In this document: piece after piece, positions 44,994 through 57,534 of the stretch | Numbering within the stretch: position 1 is the stretch's first letter | How the letters are laid out: each line of letters begins with the position of its first letter | DNA from: Persicaria tinctoria | Taxonomy: Eukaryota; Streptophyta; Magnoliopsida; Caryophyllales; Polygonaceae | NCBI GenBank assembly: GCA_037127255.1 | Contig: JBANSL010000004.1 | Location: 3,100,001 to 3,164,000, forward strand | Length of the DNA stretch: 64,000 bases | Direction of reading: 5' to 3' | Notes under the pieces: model-generated | The model's input: the letters and a program-made list of their open reading frames with translations, nothing else | What the model was told of the DNA's origin: nothing | Databases searched by the model: none | Program-made: the position numbers and the translations under genes

Positions 44994-45563
44994 TTTTAAG
45001 GAATTATTTGGTCCAACGAATTCCTCGTCACATCCTCCAAAATGGAGAATCAGCAACAAAAAATGAAGAGAATTTCATAAATTTGTAGCATTCTTGTAAA
45101 AATAATTTGAAGAATTTGTACGGAATATTCTGCTTTTCCATTTTCGAGAAGTCGTTGGGGGATGGTCTTAAACAAAAATAATCTGAATAATGTGTATTTT
45201 GTTTCCTATTCTAGAGAAATTTTGAAAGAGGCGGTGGAGATGGTGGCAGACACCGAAATCTAAAATCTTGCGAAAACTCCGACTTCCCTCTTCCATCGTC
45301 TTTTTTTTTCTGAATCACAATTTTCCTTGCTTGCTGTTGCTTTTCTGGATTTTCGACAGAGGAAAAAGCTGGTTGATGCAAGAAGAAAACAAGGACGAGA
45401 TTTGGAAATTGATACTGTATTAGCTGTTAGGAGCTTCTTCACTGCATCCCCTAATAATTGGGGAAAAGGGTATTTAGATGTGGCGTCCATATTGGGTAAT
45501 GGCGGCTGAATTCCTACCATGAATCACCATCTCCTAGTATAGGGTTACTTTTATTCCTGCTCG
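44994..45563. other. HY2 upstream region
   Basis: Non-coding. The HY2 promoter and 5' UTR must lie here; no single TATA box stands out. Confidence 0.4.
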
Positions 45564-48500
45564 ATGTGCTCTTTCGGGTTCAGTTCAGTTCTCTCTTTCA
45601 CCATCAAACCTCCAATTTCAAAGAGCAGTCATCAGATTATCACCTGTGGGGAGGGCAAGAGCAGATCTCCTGTTGGAATCTCGTCTTCTTCTTATCAGAA
45701 GTGTGTCGATTTTGCTTTGGATGAAACCAAGCACCGCACCCTTCTCGCTCCTTCTCCAATTCAGGTCTTCTTCTCTCTTTCTAGTTTGTTTAGGGTTCTC
45801 AAGTTCCATTTCCTTATTCAATTTGTCCATCTAGGTCTTCCTGTTTATCTGGTTTTGTTGTTTCTTTCCAGTTCCCGTTCTAACAATTAAGGGCTTTTAT
45901 ATGGATTATCTTGCATTTGTGAACTTTACTTTGTTATGAACTGTTTCTTAATTGTTCAATAATACTATGTTAGTAATTGCAGATAAATGTAAGTTTTTGG
46001 CTGTTGACTGTTGTTACCTCTGTTGTAATGTTCTAGCTTATAAGGGTGTTTTCAGCATTTCTAAAAGTAGTGGATTGGTGAGTTCAAGTGCAACTGTGCA
46101 AGTGGTATGTGGTAATCTTGGTCAGCTGTAACAATCTTGATCAGTTCTATCTCATAGTTCTTTTTCTGAAATCCAATAAACCTGTTCTTGTTGTGATAAC
46201 TGTTGTTAGTAAGTTCAGTTTGTGAGTATTATTGCATGTTTGGTCTTTCCAAGAGGTTTAATACTCCCTTAGTGGTGGCCAAAGCCGCCAAACAATATTT
46301 CAATCACTTGTTGAAATGCAAAATGCTACCACGTCGAACACAGTTTCCGTTGACAATTTGAAGTCTGTATTGCTTTGATAAAGTGAATCTCGAACTCAAC
46401 GCGAACAAACCTCTATGTGATTTCAGTTCAGTTCTATAAGTTTATATATCAGGACTCTCATCCTAACGATTGGTTTATGCCACCAGGGTAAATTCGGTTC
46501 AACTCTTGCCTTAGATGGAAAGACAGAGTTAAATTTACTTTCTTTTACCGCTCCTAAGGTTAGACTCCTCCGAAGCATGCACATTAATGGGAGTGATGAA
46601 ATGCAGGTAAACATAGGTAATTCTGACCGTAATATTGCATATCACTTACCAGTTACCACGTTGCGTGATCAATCTTCAATCTTATTGTAACTTTTGGTCG
46701 AATCTTTCAGGTATTAGATTTTGGAATCTTCCCAGAGAAAGAATATGACTTGCCTATATTTTGTGCAAACTTCTTCAGCAACTCCACCTTAAGTATAGTT
46801 GTTCTGTGAGTTATCCTTTTAATCTTTTTTCACTGATTAATTGCTTGAGTAAATGTTGTTTGCTTGGATGCTTTTATGTGCAAATTGTGAAATTGATATG
46901 GTCGATGCCCAGGGACCTCAATCCTCTCTATGATGTTATTAGTAATGCGGAGTACAAGAACAAATACTACAGAAGTCTAATGCATTTGGGCCTTAAGTAT
47001 TCAAAAGTAAGAATGTGTTATTCGGTTGAAGAAGGAGAATCATTTTTCTGCGGCTATGATGTGTTCATTCCTATGCCATTCTGAAAATAACACAGATTTC
47101 TTGCAGCTTTTGCCATGGGGAGGAAAGATTACTGGTGAGTCTATGAGATTCTTCTCGCCCATTGTCCTCTGGACAAGATTTAGTCCATGCGAAGATAAGA
47201 ATGACGCGTTGTTCACTGCGTTCAAGGACTATTTCAAGGTACAATGGCCTGAAAGCATTATGCCTTGATTTTGGATTGGACACCCTTGTTCTTCCAGTCA
47301 TGCTAACACTGATGCTTGTTTGTGTGCAACTGGCAGGCATGGCTTGAGTTGATGGAGCATGCAGAGCAGGAGACTAATGATTCTCGTATCTTGTGCAATC
47401 GTGAAGCACAACATAGATATCTGACATGGAGGGCAGAGAAGGTATGCTTTATTTATTGCTTTCGAAGAACCTATGAGCATAGTTTCACTTTCTTTACATT
47501 GTTCATAATTTTTATAATTAGCATGAACAAAGAACCATAGATATATTTGCATGAATATAGAGCTTTGGTATAATCATGGCATTGCCGTGAGCATAGTTTC
47601 ACTTTCATTATTGTTGAGTACTGAATAACACCCCTATATATGCAGTAATTCTGGCTGCATCATATATCATATACACATTCTGTTGGGCAATGAAATGTCC
47701 TTATAAGAATATAGGGATTTAGGCTAGATTATTCCCGTAGAAAAGAGCCATATGCTGATACTGATATGATAAACGGCTAGCTGGTGGTGATGGGGAGATG
47801 CTAGGTTAACTGACTGTGAGGTGGAATTTGTTCGCTTAAAGCTGATGACTTAAACCTGGGGTAAGCAAGCGGTTTCTAACCCTGCAGTAAATATCTGGAA
47901 ATTCAGTTTGTAAAGGCTTTAGCCTCCTTGGGCAGTTGAGCATTGGCTCTGTCGTGGCCAGCTTGAGATTTATCTCATCCGGTGGCTTAGTGGAAAGGGT
48001 GCGTACAACTTGAACCCGGACTCTGCATACAGCGGGACACACTGGGATTGTTGGTGATGGTGGTAGTGGTGGCTTAGTGGAAAATGTTTCTGGCTTCCCC
48101 AAGTCTGTGTTCTTTGGGTATTTTGTGCGTTTAATCCTATCTAGTTGTGCATCCTAATTTTCTACTCTATCGCATTCTCCATGAATTGTGTATCCTGATT
48201 TTCTACCCTATCGCATTCTCCACGAATTCCTTAGCAATTTTAGGTTCTGTACATGGATGATAAATAGCTTAAAAAATGCGCATACTTTGTCAGTGTATTA
48301 ACAATCACCTACTCCTCTTCATAGGTGGCGAAGAGTAAATATTTTCCACCAAGTGCTTTACTGATATAGTCCATTGGTTGCCTTGTCGCATTAGAACAGC
48401 CCCTATCCCCTTGTCGCTTGCATCGGTCCCCGGGGTGAAAGGTTGGGAAAAATTGGGTAGGCCTAACACAGAAACAGTTGCCATGATGTTTTCAACTTTC

Positions 48501-49611
48501 AAAGAGCTTGCTCAGCTGAACCTCCCCAAGTAAATGTATCCCTTTACAGCAAATAAGTCATCAGTGAGTGGCTTGTGCATAGGAGGCCCTTTGAAAGTAA
48601 GGTTACCTGTAGGGTCTATCTGTTTGGGATCCAGGTTTGAAGGGAACACTATGCTCATGTCCCCTAATAGGAGGCATCCGTCTAGGCTTTTCAAACACAT
48701 CCTAAGCTGTGCAATATGAGCAATAAAACATGGATTCCTTTTCTTTCTTTTTTTTAGCCTTTGCAGTTTGTACCCTTTCATCATTTTGAGTGTTGCCTCG
48801 TCTTTCACCCCTCTGAGCTCTACTTACTTCCCTTGGCAAATGAAATCTTAAGTTGCTTGAAATTGAAAATCAGGGGGCTGTAGCCGTCCACTCTCAAGAT
48901 TGAGTATTCTCTTATTGTACACTAACACACTGCCTTGCACACTCCACTCAAATCATGGACATAGTTGATGGCTAAACATCTTACTCCCATTAGCGACAGA
49001 AACAGCCATGCCTCGTGCTTCCTTTAACTCAAATTGATGTCACTTGCTACTTTTTATTCATGGAAGCTATGTGAGCTTCCTTTAACCATTTTGTCCTGAG
49101 ATCTGAGCAACACAATTGGTGAATTCAAGTACTCACCGGTGAATTGACATCTCAAGAGGAAGAAACTAGAAGGGAGAATTGAGCGGAATTTGGTTATATA
49201 ATGCATCATCTATACCATATATCCTTATATATCATGTGCCTTTTAAGTGGTACAAGCATATGACATGGTGGTTAGTGATTTCTAAGTAAATTTCTTTGAA
49301 ACAGGACCCGGGTCATCAACTCTTAAAGAGGTTGATCGGCGAGGATCATGCAAAGGTGTAAAAACTCTCTTCAAATCTTAATCTGGAAGGATAATGATTA
49401 ATCAATTTCTGCTAACTAATTGCTACTATTCCAACAGGAATTGCTCAGAAACTTCCTTTTTAATGGAGTTGATGAGCTGGGAAGCAAGAGCTTCGTAGAC
49501 TACTTCCCCGAGTATCGGCTAGAAAACGGACAGGTAAGCAACAAGCGTAGCATCATGGGGAAATCCTTTGAGCAGCGACCATGGGATAGCCGAGGAGAGT
49601 TTATTGGCTGA
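45564..49611 (+). CDS. HY2: Phytochromobilin:ferredoxin oxidoreductase
   Basis: A plastid enzyme of the ferredoxin-dependent bilin reductase family that reduces biliverdin IX-alpha to phytochromobilin, the phytochrome chromophore. Exons: 45564-45764, 46487-46606, 46711-46805, 46913-47006, 47107-47238, 47337-47441, 49305-49355, 49438-49611. They total 972 bases, 323 residues, close to the 329 of Arabidopsis. The Ser-rich N-terminus (about 1-50) fits a transit peptide. Family words in order: LDGKTELNLLSF, KVRLLRSM, YDLPIFCANFF, LPWGGKITGES, FFSPIVLWTRFS, EAQHRYLTWRAEKDPGH, FNGVDELG, DYFPEYR and KRSIMGKSFEQRPWD. The last exon reads through a GTAAGC word; the conserved C-terminus shows that it is not used. 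Intron 6 is 1.9 kb and holds a Gypsy fragment. Confidence 0.97.
48300..49060 (-). mobile_element. Ty3/Gypsy fragment inside HY2 intron 6
   Basis: Minus strand: a protease-RT linker type region (SVANGSKMFSHQLCP, FEWSVQGSV, GVKDEATLKMMKGYKLQRL; about 49010-48720) followed, after an internal deletion, by the RNase H start (LGLPNFSQPFTPGTDASDKG then AVLMRQG; about 48480-48385). It is in the antisense direction to HY2. No LTR is seen. It accounts for much of the length of this intron. Confidence 0.75.
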
Positions 49612-50000
49612 GCCCGATTTAAGCTGAACTGCAGTTGTTCTAGTTCAGGTATACACCTTTGGAGTTTCACATTTTGAACAGAAGCTCCAGGGCATGTCTT
49701 CCGATCAGTATGAGTGGGGCAAAACAAGACTGATTACCACATCTATTCAATCTACAAACCCTAGATTTGTGCAGTCTATTTCTGTCTTGAGTGCAATTTG
49801 ATTCATAGTTGTTGGGGAGCTTAGGGTAAGTTATGGTTTTGAATTTGGCTATCTGTGTCCTGCCAGTTTGTTGTCTGATTTTCTTCCTTCACTGCACTCA
49901 TCACTTTCTTAGTATGTTTAGGCGTGATCTAATTACAGATGACCAACTCCATTTTCCCCACACAAGCAAACAAACTCCATTTTAGGTGACGAATGTGCTT
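49612..50000. other. HY2 3' side
   Basis: Contains the HY2 3' UTR. No further gene is seen. Confidence 0.4.
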
Positions 50001-50175
50001 AGTTGGTAAGGATGAGACATTTTACCCTATAAGGCTGGGGTTGCGTGTTCGATTTGTGTTGTCGATGCGAGTGTTGTGTTGGTGGAAGAGCACATTTCCA
50101 TCATTCTGGAATGGTTTAGTTGAAAAGGACTTGCGGGTAGTACCCAAGTTTGAATCCAAATGATCGTTCTCTATT
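49985..50175 (+). repeat. tRNA-derived SINE-like element
   Basis: GCTTAGTTGGTAAGGATGAG resembles a polymerase III A box and GTTGCGTGTTCGATTTG, about 40 bases later, a B box. The body (GGAAGAGCACATTTCCATCA...) and a weak A/T-rich tail follow. The spacing is that of a plant SINE head. Ends and target duplication are not clear. Confidence 0.45.
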
Positions 50176-51089
50176 TACCAAAATTAAAATAAAAGCACGT
50201 TTCCCCAATCAAATTAGGGTTTTATTATTTTTAAATATTTTCAGAATAATTTTAGTCAATTTTAATATTTTATCTTTTTATCCAGGCTATATACATCCCA
50301 AATCAAGGACGTGCATGGTTAAAAGGGGTTAATTATTATTTTTTTAAATGTTAATTAATCACATTTGGATTTGTGGTGTATATAACCACACCATTTTTTA
50401 TGCACAAATTAGGAATTAAGGTTTCTTTTCTATTTACATATTGCAATCCAATCAAACATCAAAAGAACAAAATCAATGAGAAGTGATCATCAAATTATTT
50501 AAAAATACTTGGGTTGATGCGACGTTGGAATCGATCAAATTCGACACACGAACATTGGCTATGTTAGCGTTTTCATGATCGATCCATGGATGTATTCAAG
50601 TTGGATAAGCTTCAATAAGTGAGGATATAACAATGTAACATGAGTGTTGAAAAATATGGAGTATTTTATTTGTGTAACATCACATTATATTAAAAAAAAC
50701 ATACTTGATTTAAGAGAATTTAAAATCAATGACTCTTTTTTATAATTATTTAAAAGTTAATTAAATTTTAATAATTATGAAGAAATAAAAAAATATTAAT
50801 ATTATTCGCCATAATTTTAAATCTCAACAATTAATTTTAGATTTGAGTGATCTCCAATTTCCAAATTTTCCAAGGAGTTGATACGAACGAGAATTTGGGA
50901 ATTATTATAAAAATAAAAATAAAAATAAAATCTAAATTTTCATCAGTCATCACTTACGTGACGTGGGTCGTGATTTAAGACTACCGCCGGCGTGGGTTCA
51001 GAGAAGTCACTCGCAGACGCCGATCGTACGGAAGTCAGTTTCGATTCGCAAGAGATCAACCAAGAAGAGAGAGGGAGAGAGCATCTTCC
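50176..51089. other. Intergenic and promoter of the glycosidase gene
   Basis: AT-rich to about 50940, then a GC-richer leader with GA-rich AAGAAGAGAGAGGGAGAGAG just before the ATG at 51090. Confidence 0.4.
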
Positions 51090-54060
51090 ATGGCTTCCAA
51101 TGCTTTGACGAGACTGGCTAGTATTCAGAGACACCTTGGTGGTCTCTCAATGTCCCCAACTAAGGTCTCCTTCATCTTCCCACTCTGAATTTCATCCCTT
51201 TTTCCAACAAGTTGCAGAATCTGATTTTCGATTGGCTTTTTCCTATAATTTTCTTCTCCGAGGGCTCACAGGGCGGCGGTTTCAGCCCGGAGATTCCAAT
51301 CAAACTGAGCCAGGAGGTTGCCGAGGCTCTTTCGCGGGGAGACGCTGTCGTTGCTCTTGAATCGACCATAATTTGCCATGGTATGAGATTCTAGGGTTTA
51401 TGCCGTTTTGTGATGTTTCTTGAAAGTGCGTTAAATTAGTTGTGTGCTTGTGTTAGGAATGCCTTATCCCCAGAATTTGGAAACTGCGAAGGAAGTTGAA
51501 GCTGTTGTGAGGAACAATGGGGCTGTTCCTGCAACAATTGCAATTTTGGATGGTGTTCCTTGCATAGGTATTCATCTGATCCCGATTTTCCATCGAATTA
51601 CTTCTGTAAATGCTCGGTACAAGTTAGCATCAAGTAGGATTTTGTTAATAACAAAAACAATAGATGAGGTTTATAAATTATTCAGATGATGTTTCAGTGG
51701 TGTTGCAGATGTCAACTGCTTTGATCATAGATAAGTGATAATAAATAACCGCTTAAAGTAGAAGCACTGGTGTGTGATCATAAGTTTTCAGTCCAGATGT
51801 TTGCATCCAATATTTACATGTATAGTTTCCATGAGCAGGTCTGTGCGATGAAGAGCTGGAGAAGCTTGCGAAACTAGGGACACAAGTTCTAAAGACGGCT
51901 CGTCGGGACATTGCATATGTTGTGAGTGGAGATTGAATTATATTTGATGTTGATCTGGTTGAGAGAATTTGGGCCTTTTTTTCTACACTTCTTGCAATGA
52001 GGCATTTTTTTTATTAGGTCTGATCCTTACAACAATAGACTATAACGGTCTTTGGTAGAACTAATATGAACTTTGAAGAAAAATGCATTTTCAGAGTTTT
52101 TTCTTTCTTTAAAACAGAAAGAAAGAAAGGTTGATTTTAGAAGGTTTACTGATTTAATGTTCTTCATTCTTACTTCTTCTTATTGCCTCTCTTGACTGTC
52201 ATTACTACTTCTGTATGGTATAGCACTACTACCTGGAATTCGTCGAGGAATAATGCTTTTCTACATTTTATAGTTTTGAATTGTTAGTATTTTTTTAGTT
52301 CTCTGAAACATAATTATTGGACCTATGTTTTTTAAAGGTTGCAATGAGGAGGAATGGTGCCACAACTGTCTCCTCAACCATGTATTTTGCTTCTATGGTC
52401 AGTATATTTTCTTTCCCAAAATTTATTTGTTCCTTATGTTTGTGCCTTGAAAATAAAATCAAAACAAAAACAAACTTGTAGCTGTGTTGTTTATGTTGTT
52501 TCAAAACATTTTCCTCATTGTTAGAGAGTGGATGGCAGGTTGGCATTCCAGTTTTCGCTACTGGTGGTATTGGAGGAGTACACAAACATGGGGAGCAAAG
52601 TAAGGCTATCTTGAGACCATTATGCATGCCTTCTATTTATGATGAAATTGGCCGAACCAGACATATTCATATTTTCTTTTCTATTGTTCTACCTGTTGCA
52701 GCAATGGATGTATCTTCTGATCTCACAGAGCTAGGAAAAACGCAAGTGGCTGTAGTGTCTGCGGGTGTTAAATCAATTTTAGATATTGGCAGAACACTCG
52801 AGTATTTGGTATTGACATTAGTTGCTTACATGTTAATTATTGCTTCTGAATAGATTTTATGGTGGTCTAATTTGCTTATACACTCTTAAATGCAGGAGAC
52901 CCAGGGGGTTTGTGTTGCCGCTTATGGGACAAATGAGTTCCCTGCCTTTTTTACAGAAAAGAGTGGCTTCCGTGTAAGTTGAATTTTTCTTAATGATCTT
53001 TCTGATTTCATTTTGTAACTTCTTCATTGTGATCAATTTGAAACCGGTGAATTAGGCCCTTTGCTATGAACCATGCCATCTGAATATTTGTGAACCTGGA
53101 GTGGGTAGTCATCTGGTTGGTATAGCTGGCGTTTGATGGTTAAACATCTTGCATACTGTGCTACATTTTGTTTTGGATAATGTAAATAGAAATAAACAAA
53201 GATTAAAGGGAAATTGATTTAGTTTAACATTATCAAGACAATGGCATGTGTGCCTTGATATATGTGGAGAAATCCGGATCAGATCCTTTGTTTAGCTACC
53301 CCCTAATGGTTCTGAAAAATGTGACAGGCTCCCTGCCGTGTAGATTCTGCAGAGGATTGTGCTCGATTAATAGGTGACTGAAGATTAATTTTCTTCCCTT
53401 TTCAAATATCTGATTGTTTGGGTTTGTGATTTATATTCAATTCATTACCTTATTTAGCCCAGTTCACAATTTGTGTTAACTGCAGATGCCAACATGATGC
53501 TCAAGCTAGGGAATGGCATCCTAATCGCAGTTCCTATTCCAAAACAGCATTCTGCTTCTGGAAGCGTAGTTGAAGCTGCAATACAAAGAGCTCTCCAGGA
53601 AGCAAGGTAATATGTTTCTTCCACAAGCTTTGGCTAATTGGCTGGCTTAATGAATGACATAGTAATTGTTCAATTTACATTATCCACACCTGATTCCTGC
53701 AATTTTCGACAATTTGCACCTTCAGGGAGAAGAATATATATGGAAGTGCAGAAACTCCTTTTGTACTCAAAAGAGTGAGCGAACTGACTGGAGGAGCCTC
53801 ACTAGCTTCCAGTATCCTTTTTCTGATATGAACCTTTTAGTCCTATTCTCTTTAAATAACAGCATGCTGAGGATATTGAATGACTAGACATATAAGCCAT
53901 ATATAACTTGCAAAGTTACCAATTTTTCTGTATCCGACCAACTGTGTTTTAATGCAATTCCTTTAACCTGTAACTAGACATTGCTCTCGTAAAGAACAAT
54001 GCTGCAGTTGCTTCCAGGATTGCTTTCTGTCTTTCTCAAATGCGTCGGCATGGTCATTGA
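51090..54060 (+). CDS. PUMY: Pseudouridine-5'-phosphate glycosidase (PsuG/IndA family)
   Basis: Cleaves pseudouridine 5'-phosphate to uracil and ribose 5-phosphate. In plants it acts in peroxisomal pseudouridine breakdown after the kinase PUKI. Exons: 51090-51164, 51272-51380, 51457-51567, 51839-51921, 52338-52397, 52539-52599, 52702-52808, 52896-52973, 53328-53373, 53486-53606, 53726-53811, 53978-54060. They total 1,020 bases, 339 residues. Family words: [58 protein letters not shown] (Lys190, by motif the catalytic lysine), [36 protein letters not shown] and [13 protein letters not shown]. The exon 2 acceptor could also be nine bases earlier, adding GSQ. The N-terminus before residue 30 is variable; [15 protein letters not shown] could hold a PTS2-like RLx5HL signal. 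Confidence 0.95.
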
Positions 54061-54835
54061 AGGTAAAAGCTCGAAACTTTTGAACTTCTTGACTGTAGTA
54101 ATATGAAAGTCATGATGTGGAGTTCATCTGATGATGAATATCTTGCCTATTTCTGCAGGGTGATATTAATATATTTCCAATCCAGATATGGTTGCCCATG
54201 ACCTACCACATGGATCTGGCACGCCTCAAACCCTTTAATTTTTGCAAGGTTTTAATAAATTTAGCAGAAGAATTTTTGTTGTCACATTTCCTTTTGCACA
54301 GAATTTTTTGTTTTTGATCAATACAACACTGTGGTTATGCAATGAAATTAAGTTAGAACAGCCCAAAGCTGGATATATGAGAATGTCATGGTATTCTTTA
54401 TGCTTGCTGTGTTCAAACTTCAAGCTATATATTGTTTCTAGAGAAACATTTCCACCCAGCAATTCAGATCTCATTAAGAGCATTGATACACTGCGTTTCT
54501 ATACAGCAATGTTTTGATTGTTTTTAGCCTCTGATTCATCAAGGAATTGTAGGATAAGAACATGCTTCCTGATGGAGAAATAGAAGATATAATTGATTTT
54601 TGGATCATCAATAGAAAGGAAGGCATGAGCAGCTACCCAGTTGGATCAATCAATGTTTCATACATAGCATGAAATAGAATGAATATCCGAAATGAATCAA
54701 CATTTCTTGATTCTTGTTCTATAGTATGCCCTGACCGATTTATAAGGAGGGCTAGAATGTAGTTAGGGATCGGGGATGACCCTGATTATATAGCTGCCCA
54801 AGATAGATCATCTTGGAGAGGCCTTTCGAAGCCTT
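54061..54835. other. 3' side between the glycosidase and GASA genes
   Basis: Two convergent genes; the 3' UTRs lie here. No additional gene is seen. Confidence 0.4.
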
Positions 54836-55442
54836 TCACGGGCACTTGGGGCCTCCCCTTTTGGTCTTCCAGTTGTTGTAGCACGGGCATGTCTGCTTGT
54901 TCCCATAGGTACCTGCAGGAACGCAAAGGCACTTTGCGCAGCACTTCTGACAGAAGAACAGGCATGGCTTCTTATAGGCAGTACTTGAGCACCGACTTGT
55001 GCATCTCGGTCCACATTCTGCAAGGTAAGTAGTCTATCCCCATTAAAACAGCTTCCTGGTTTACAAAGTGAGTTACTGTGTAATGTCTTAACTAAATTAC
55101 CTTGAGGATGAAGACTGCCTTGCGTCACGCCAGACTGGACAAGGAAGATACAGAAAAACAGATTCTGGTTAGGTAAGTTTTACTAACGAAGACGAGAAAG
55201 AGTATATAAATCATGAACTTACTCCTTGGTGGTGGCCGCTTTGGTACTCCTGCTGCGCTGATGAGAACCGATCAACAGACGCCTACAAGCGCAGAGAAAT
55301 TTAGACTGTAAATCATGATATCTAGCTAGCATCAGATATTGCATTGATTCCAATACAACATTATGTATACCTGATTCTGTTGTGCTAGGAGGACAAGCAC
55401 AAAGGCGAACAAGAGCAAAGCAATGCACATTTTCGAAGCCAT
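54836..55442 (-). CDS. GASA/snakin family cysteine-rich peptide
   Basis: A secreted gibberellin-regulated peptide with twelve cysteines; the family acts in growth, redox balance and defence. Minus-strand exons: 55442-55371, 55282-55223, 55134-55101, 55017-54836. They join to 348 bases, 115 residues. The first exon is a signal peptide (MASKMCIALLLFAFVLVLLA). Residues 25-55 are the variable linker, rich in Gln/Ser/His. The GASA domain is 56-115: ECGPRCTSRCS, CLFFCQKCCAKCLCVP, GNKQTCPCYNNW and the end GGPKCP, all twelve cysteines in the standard spacing. The linker is encoded by two short exons, usual for longer GASA genes. Confidence 0.95.
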
Positions 55443-56366
55443 TGTTCCTTGCTGAGATGGGAGGTGTGGTACTTTTGAGTGTAGTGAGCCATAGCATGAA
55501 GGTATGTGTATTTATAATCGACACCGCCTAGATCTAATCCAGCTGGAGGTTCTCGTCACCGAGTTTTCGATAACCAACTTGTTGTCCTGCTCAATTATTA
55601 GGTCTATCTATTTACTGCTCTTTGAGCCTACTTGCATTAAAGATAGCGTTCGTACGATTAGAACTTCCGCTGAACGAACCCAATGGTACGGTTAAACCGA
55701 TCCCTGTGGCACCCGAGTTTTAAGGTTACTTCGGGTCCGATTCAAGTAATCTAAGACTACGCTAGATCGTGTTGGATTAATGGGTGTATCGGGTCGAAAG
55801 CCAACACACAAACATAACATAACCAAACTTAGAAGGAGAAAGATTCACAACTCTTTGAAGGGTAATGAGATCTAGGAAATTCATTGGAGAATCCAAGGGA
55901 GGCCTACCATTACATGTAAAGGAGGCATAGCTACATCATGCATAACTAACCTCAATAAGTGAGGATAAACCCTAATGGGGGTTGCTAGATATACCACAAA
56001 TCGTACGATCACGTCCATTCCAACGCGGTAGAATTTTTTATTAGTCAAGCTTTATAATCATTAATTATAAATTAGTGCACTGTAAAATCACCACGACCAA
56101 ATCAACATAGTAATTTGCGGTGTATTTAGTTTCAAACCCTGATAATGGCAGTTGAGAACTGCCCTTGTGAGCCTATGGGGTGGTGGAGGTGGGGACTATC
56201 AGTGCAGTTTGTATGGCTCCATTTACACATCCAAATGGGCCCACTTGGAACATGGAGTGAGGGAATTAGTGATGGGCCCTTTTAGCCATTTCCATGTGCT
56301 CTCTCACATGCACACTCCCCTTTTTTGTTGCCTTCTTTAATATGGAGTATTAAATAAAAAATTACT
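55443..56366. other. Intergenic, no gene seen
   Basis: GASA promoter side, then sequence without recognised features. An open frame at 56152 has no support. Confidence 0.4.
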
Positions 56367-56486
56367 ACTCCTTCCGTTTCAAAATAAATATAATTTGTTG
56401 CTACTTGCTAGGGGTGCAGTAAGTCAGATATCTTCATACTTCAAAACTATATATATATTGAAGAAGACTCTTTAATAATAATCAAC

Positions 56487-56722
56487 GTGGGAGATCGAAC
56501 TTCTCATGTCAGATATTAAATTGCTTTTTCAAGGAGTTGAAAACATATATTTCTCTCATGTGGCCCGCGATGGCAATATAGTGGGAGATAAAGTTGCACA
56601 TCTTAACCGTTTTGTCAAAGGGCGAGAGGTTTTCAATGATCTAGATCTGCATGACCTCATTTGAAAGGATGCTATCGGGTAGGCTCGATCTACCTGAAAT
56701 TTTACCTAATAAAAAAAATGTT
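56487..56722 (+). mobile_element. 5'-truncated LINE 3' end (RNase H remnant)
   Basis: Plus-strand frame: YFSHVARDGNIVGDKVAHL then a DLDLHDLI region, one stop, KDAIG, and a short tail TTTTACCTAATAAAAAAAATG. It belongs to the same LINE family as 6002-6245 and the element at the right window edge. Confidence 0.75.
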
Positions 56723-56807
56723 GTTTATCTTTTTTTGCACGCTTTAAGGAGGTAAAAACATTATATATTTTTTTAATCATTTCATACTAGTTAGTCATAA
56801 GTATTTT

Positions 56808-57022
56808 TTTTTTTTTGAGATCAAACCGCCCCACTATTCCATATCTTTAAGCAAGAAGGAAACTACAGAGTCTGGAAAAGCAACCAAATTAAAAGAAATT
56901 GAATGGCTAATTGGTCTAATAGCAGCTAATTCATGTGCCACCATATTATCCCCTCTCTTGACATGGCACCACTCTACACTGGCAAAGCATTTAGCATTGC
57001 ACAGAATGGATGGGACGAGATA
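56808..57022 (-). mobile_element. 5'-truncated LINE tail with target-site duplication
   Basis: Minus strand: VEWCHVKRGDNMVAHELA then a variable part and FLLKDME-stop, the end of a plant LINE RNase H domain, followed by GTTTGATCTC and a poly(A) tail (poly-T at 56808-56821 on the plus strand). The flanks carry CATAAGTATTTT on the left and CATAAGATATTTT on the right, a near-perfect target duplication. It is a different LINE subfamily from the 56487 copy. Confidence 0.75.
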
Positions 57023-57329
57023 ACATAAGATATTTTTTTATGTATTAATTGTGTTAAGAGAATAAATAAAATTAAAAGCCATATTATCTACGATATCATG
57101 CATGGCTTTTTGGTGGGACCAAGATAACATGGGTTTTTAGATTGCATAATCAGGTTAGTGACATTTCAATGGATAATGCACCAAACAAATTTGAGTATGT
57201 CTATACATTGATTCTTAATTTTCTATTATTTCATATTTGACTTCATTTTTTGTTACCAAAAAAAAAAAATTCATCCGTTTAACCATATGAGAATGAAAAT
57301 GGGTAAATTATAATCATTATTATCCAATA

Positions 57330-57524
57330 TTCCCTCCCCGTTAGAAAAAAATATATCATTTACTATTTACTTACATTTTCTTAGGATGTCAAAAACTATA
57401 TAAAATATCGAGTTAATTAAATTTAATTAAAAATTTTAATAAAAAAGTTGATATTAATATACTTATCATACTAAAAAAAACGTGCATGAATAATAAACGA
57501 AATATTTTTGCCAAATGGAGAGAG
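57330..57524. mobile_element. MITE, shortened
   Basis: About 195 bp from TTCCCTCCCCGTTAG (after TA) to CCAAATGGAGAGAG (before TA). Halves are complementary with changes; inner sequence has been lost. Confidence 0.65.
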
Positions 57525-57534
57525 TAATATACTA

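Larger units (their letters stand above)
56367..57090. mobile_element. MITE split by two LINE tails
   Basis: A MITE-like left end (TACTCCTTCCGTTTCAAAATA, about 56369) stops after 35 bases. Related inner sequence (TTTGCACGCTTTAAGGAGG-TAAAAACATTATATA) appears at 56735-56805, after the first LINE tail, and more AT-rich sequence follows the second LINE tail. This suggests one old MITE with two insertions. The far end is not clear. Confidence 0.4.

Noticed and set aside
49538..49545. GTAAGC as an extra intron donor in the last HY2 exon
   Set aside because: The frame continues into the conserved HY2 C-terminus KRSIMGKSFEQRPWD, so it is not spliced.
54880..54900. AGCACGGGCATG as a second Helitron hairpin
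   Set aside because: It lies in the coding exon of the GASA peptide and lacks the paired arm and a CTRR end.
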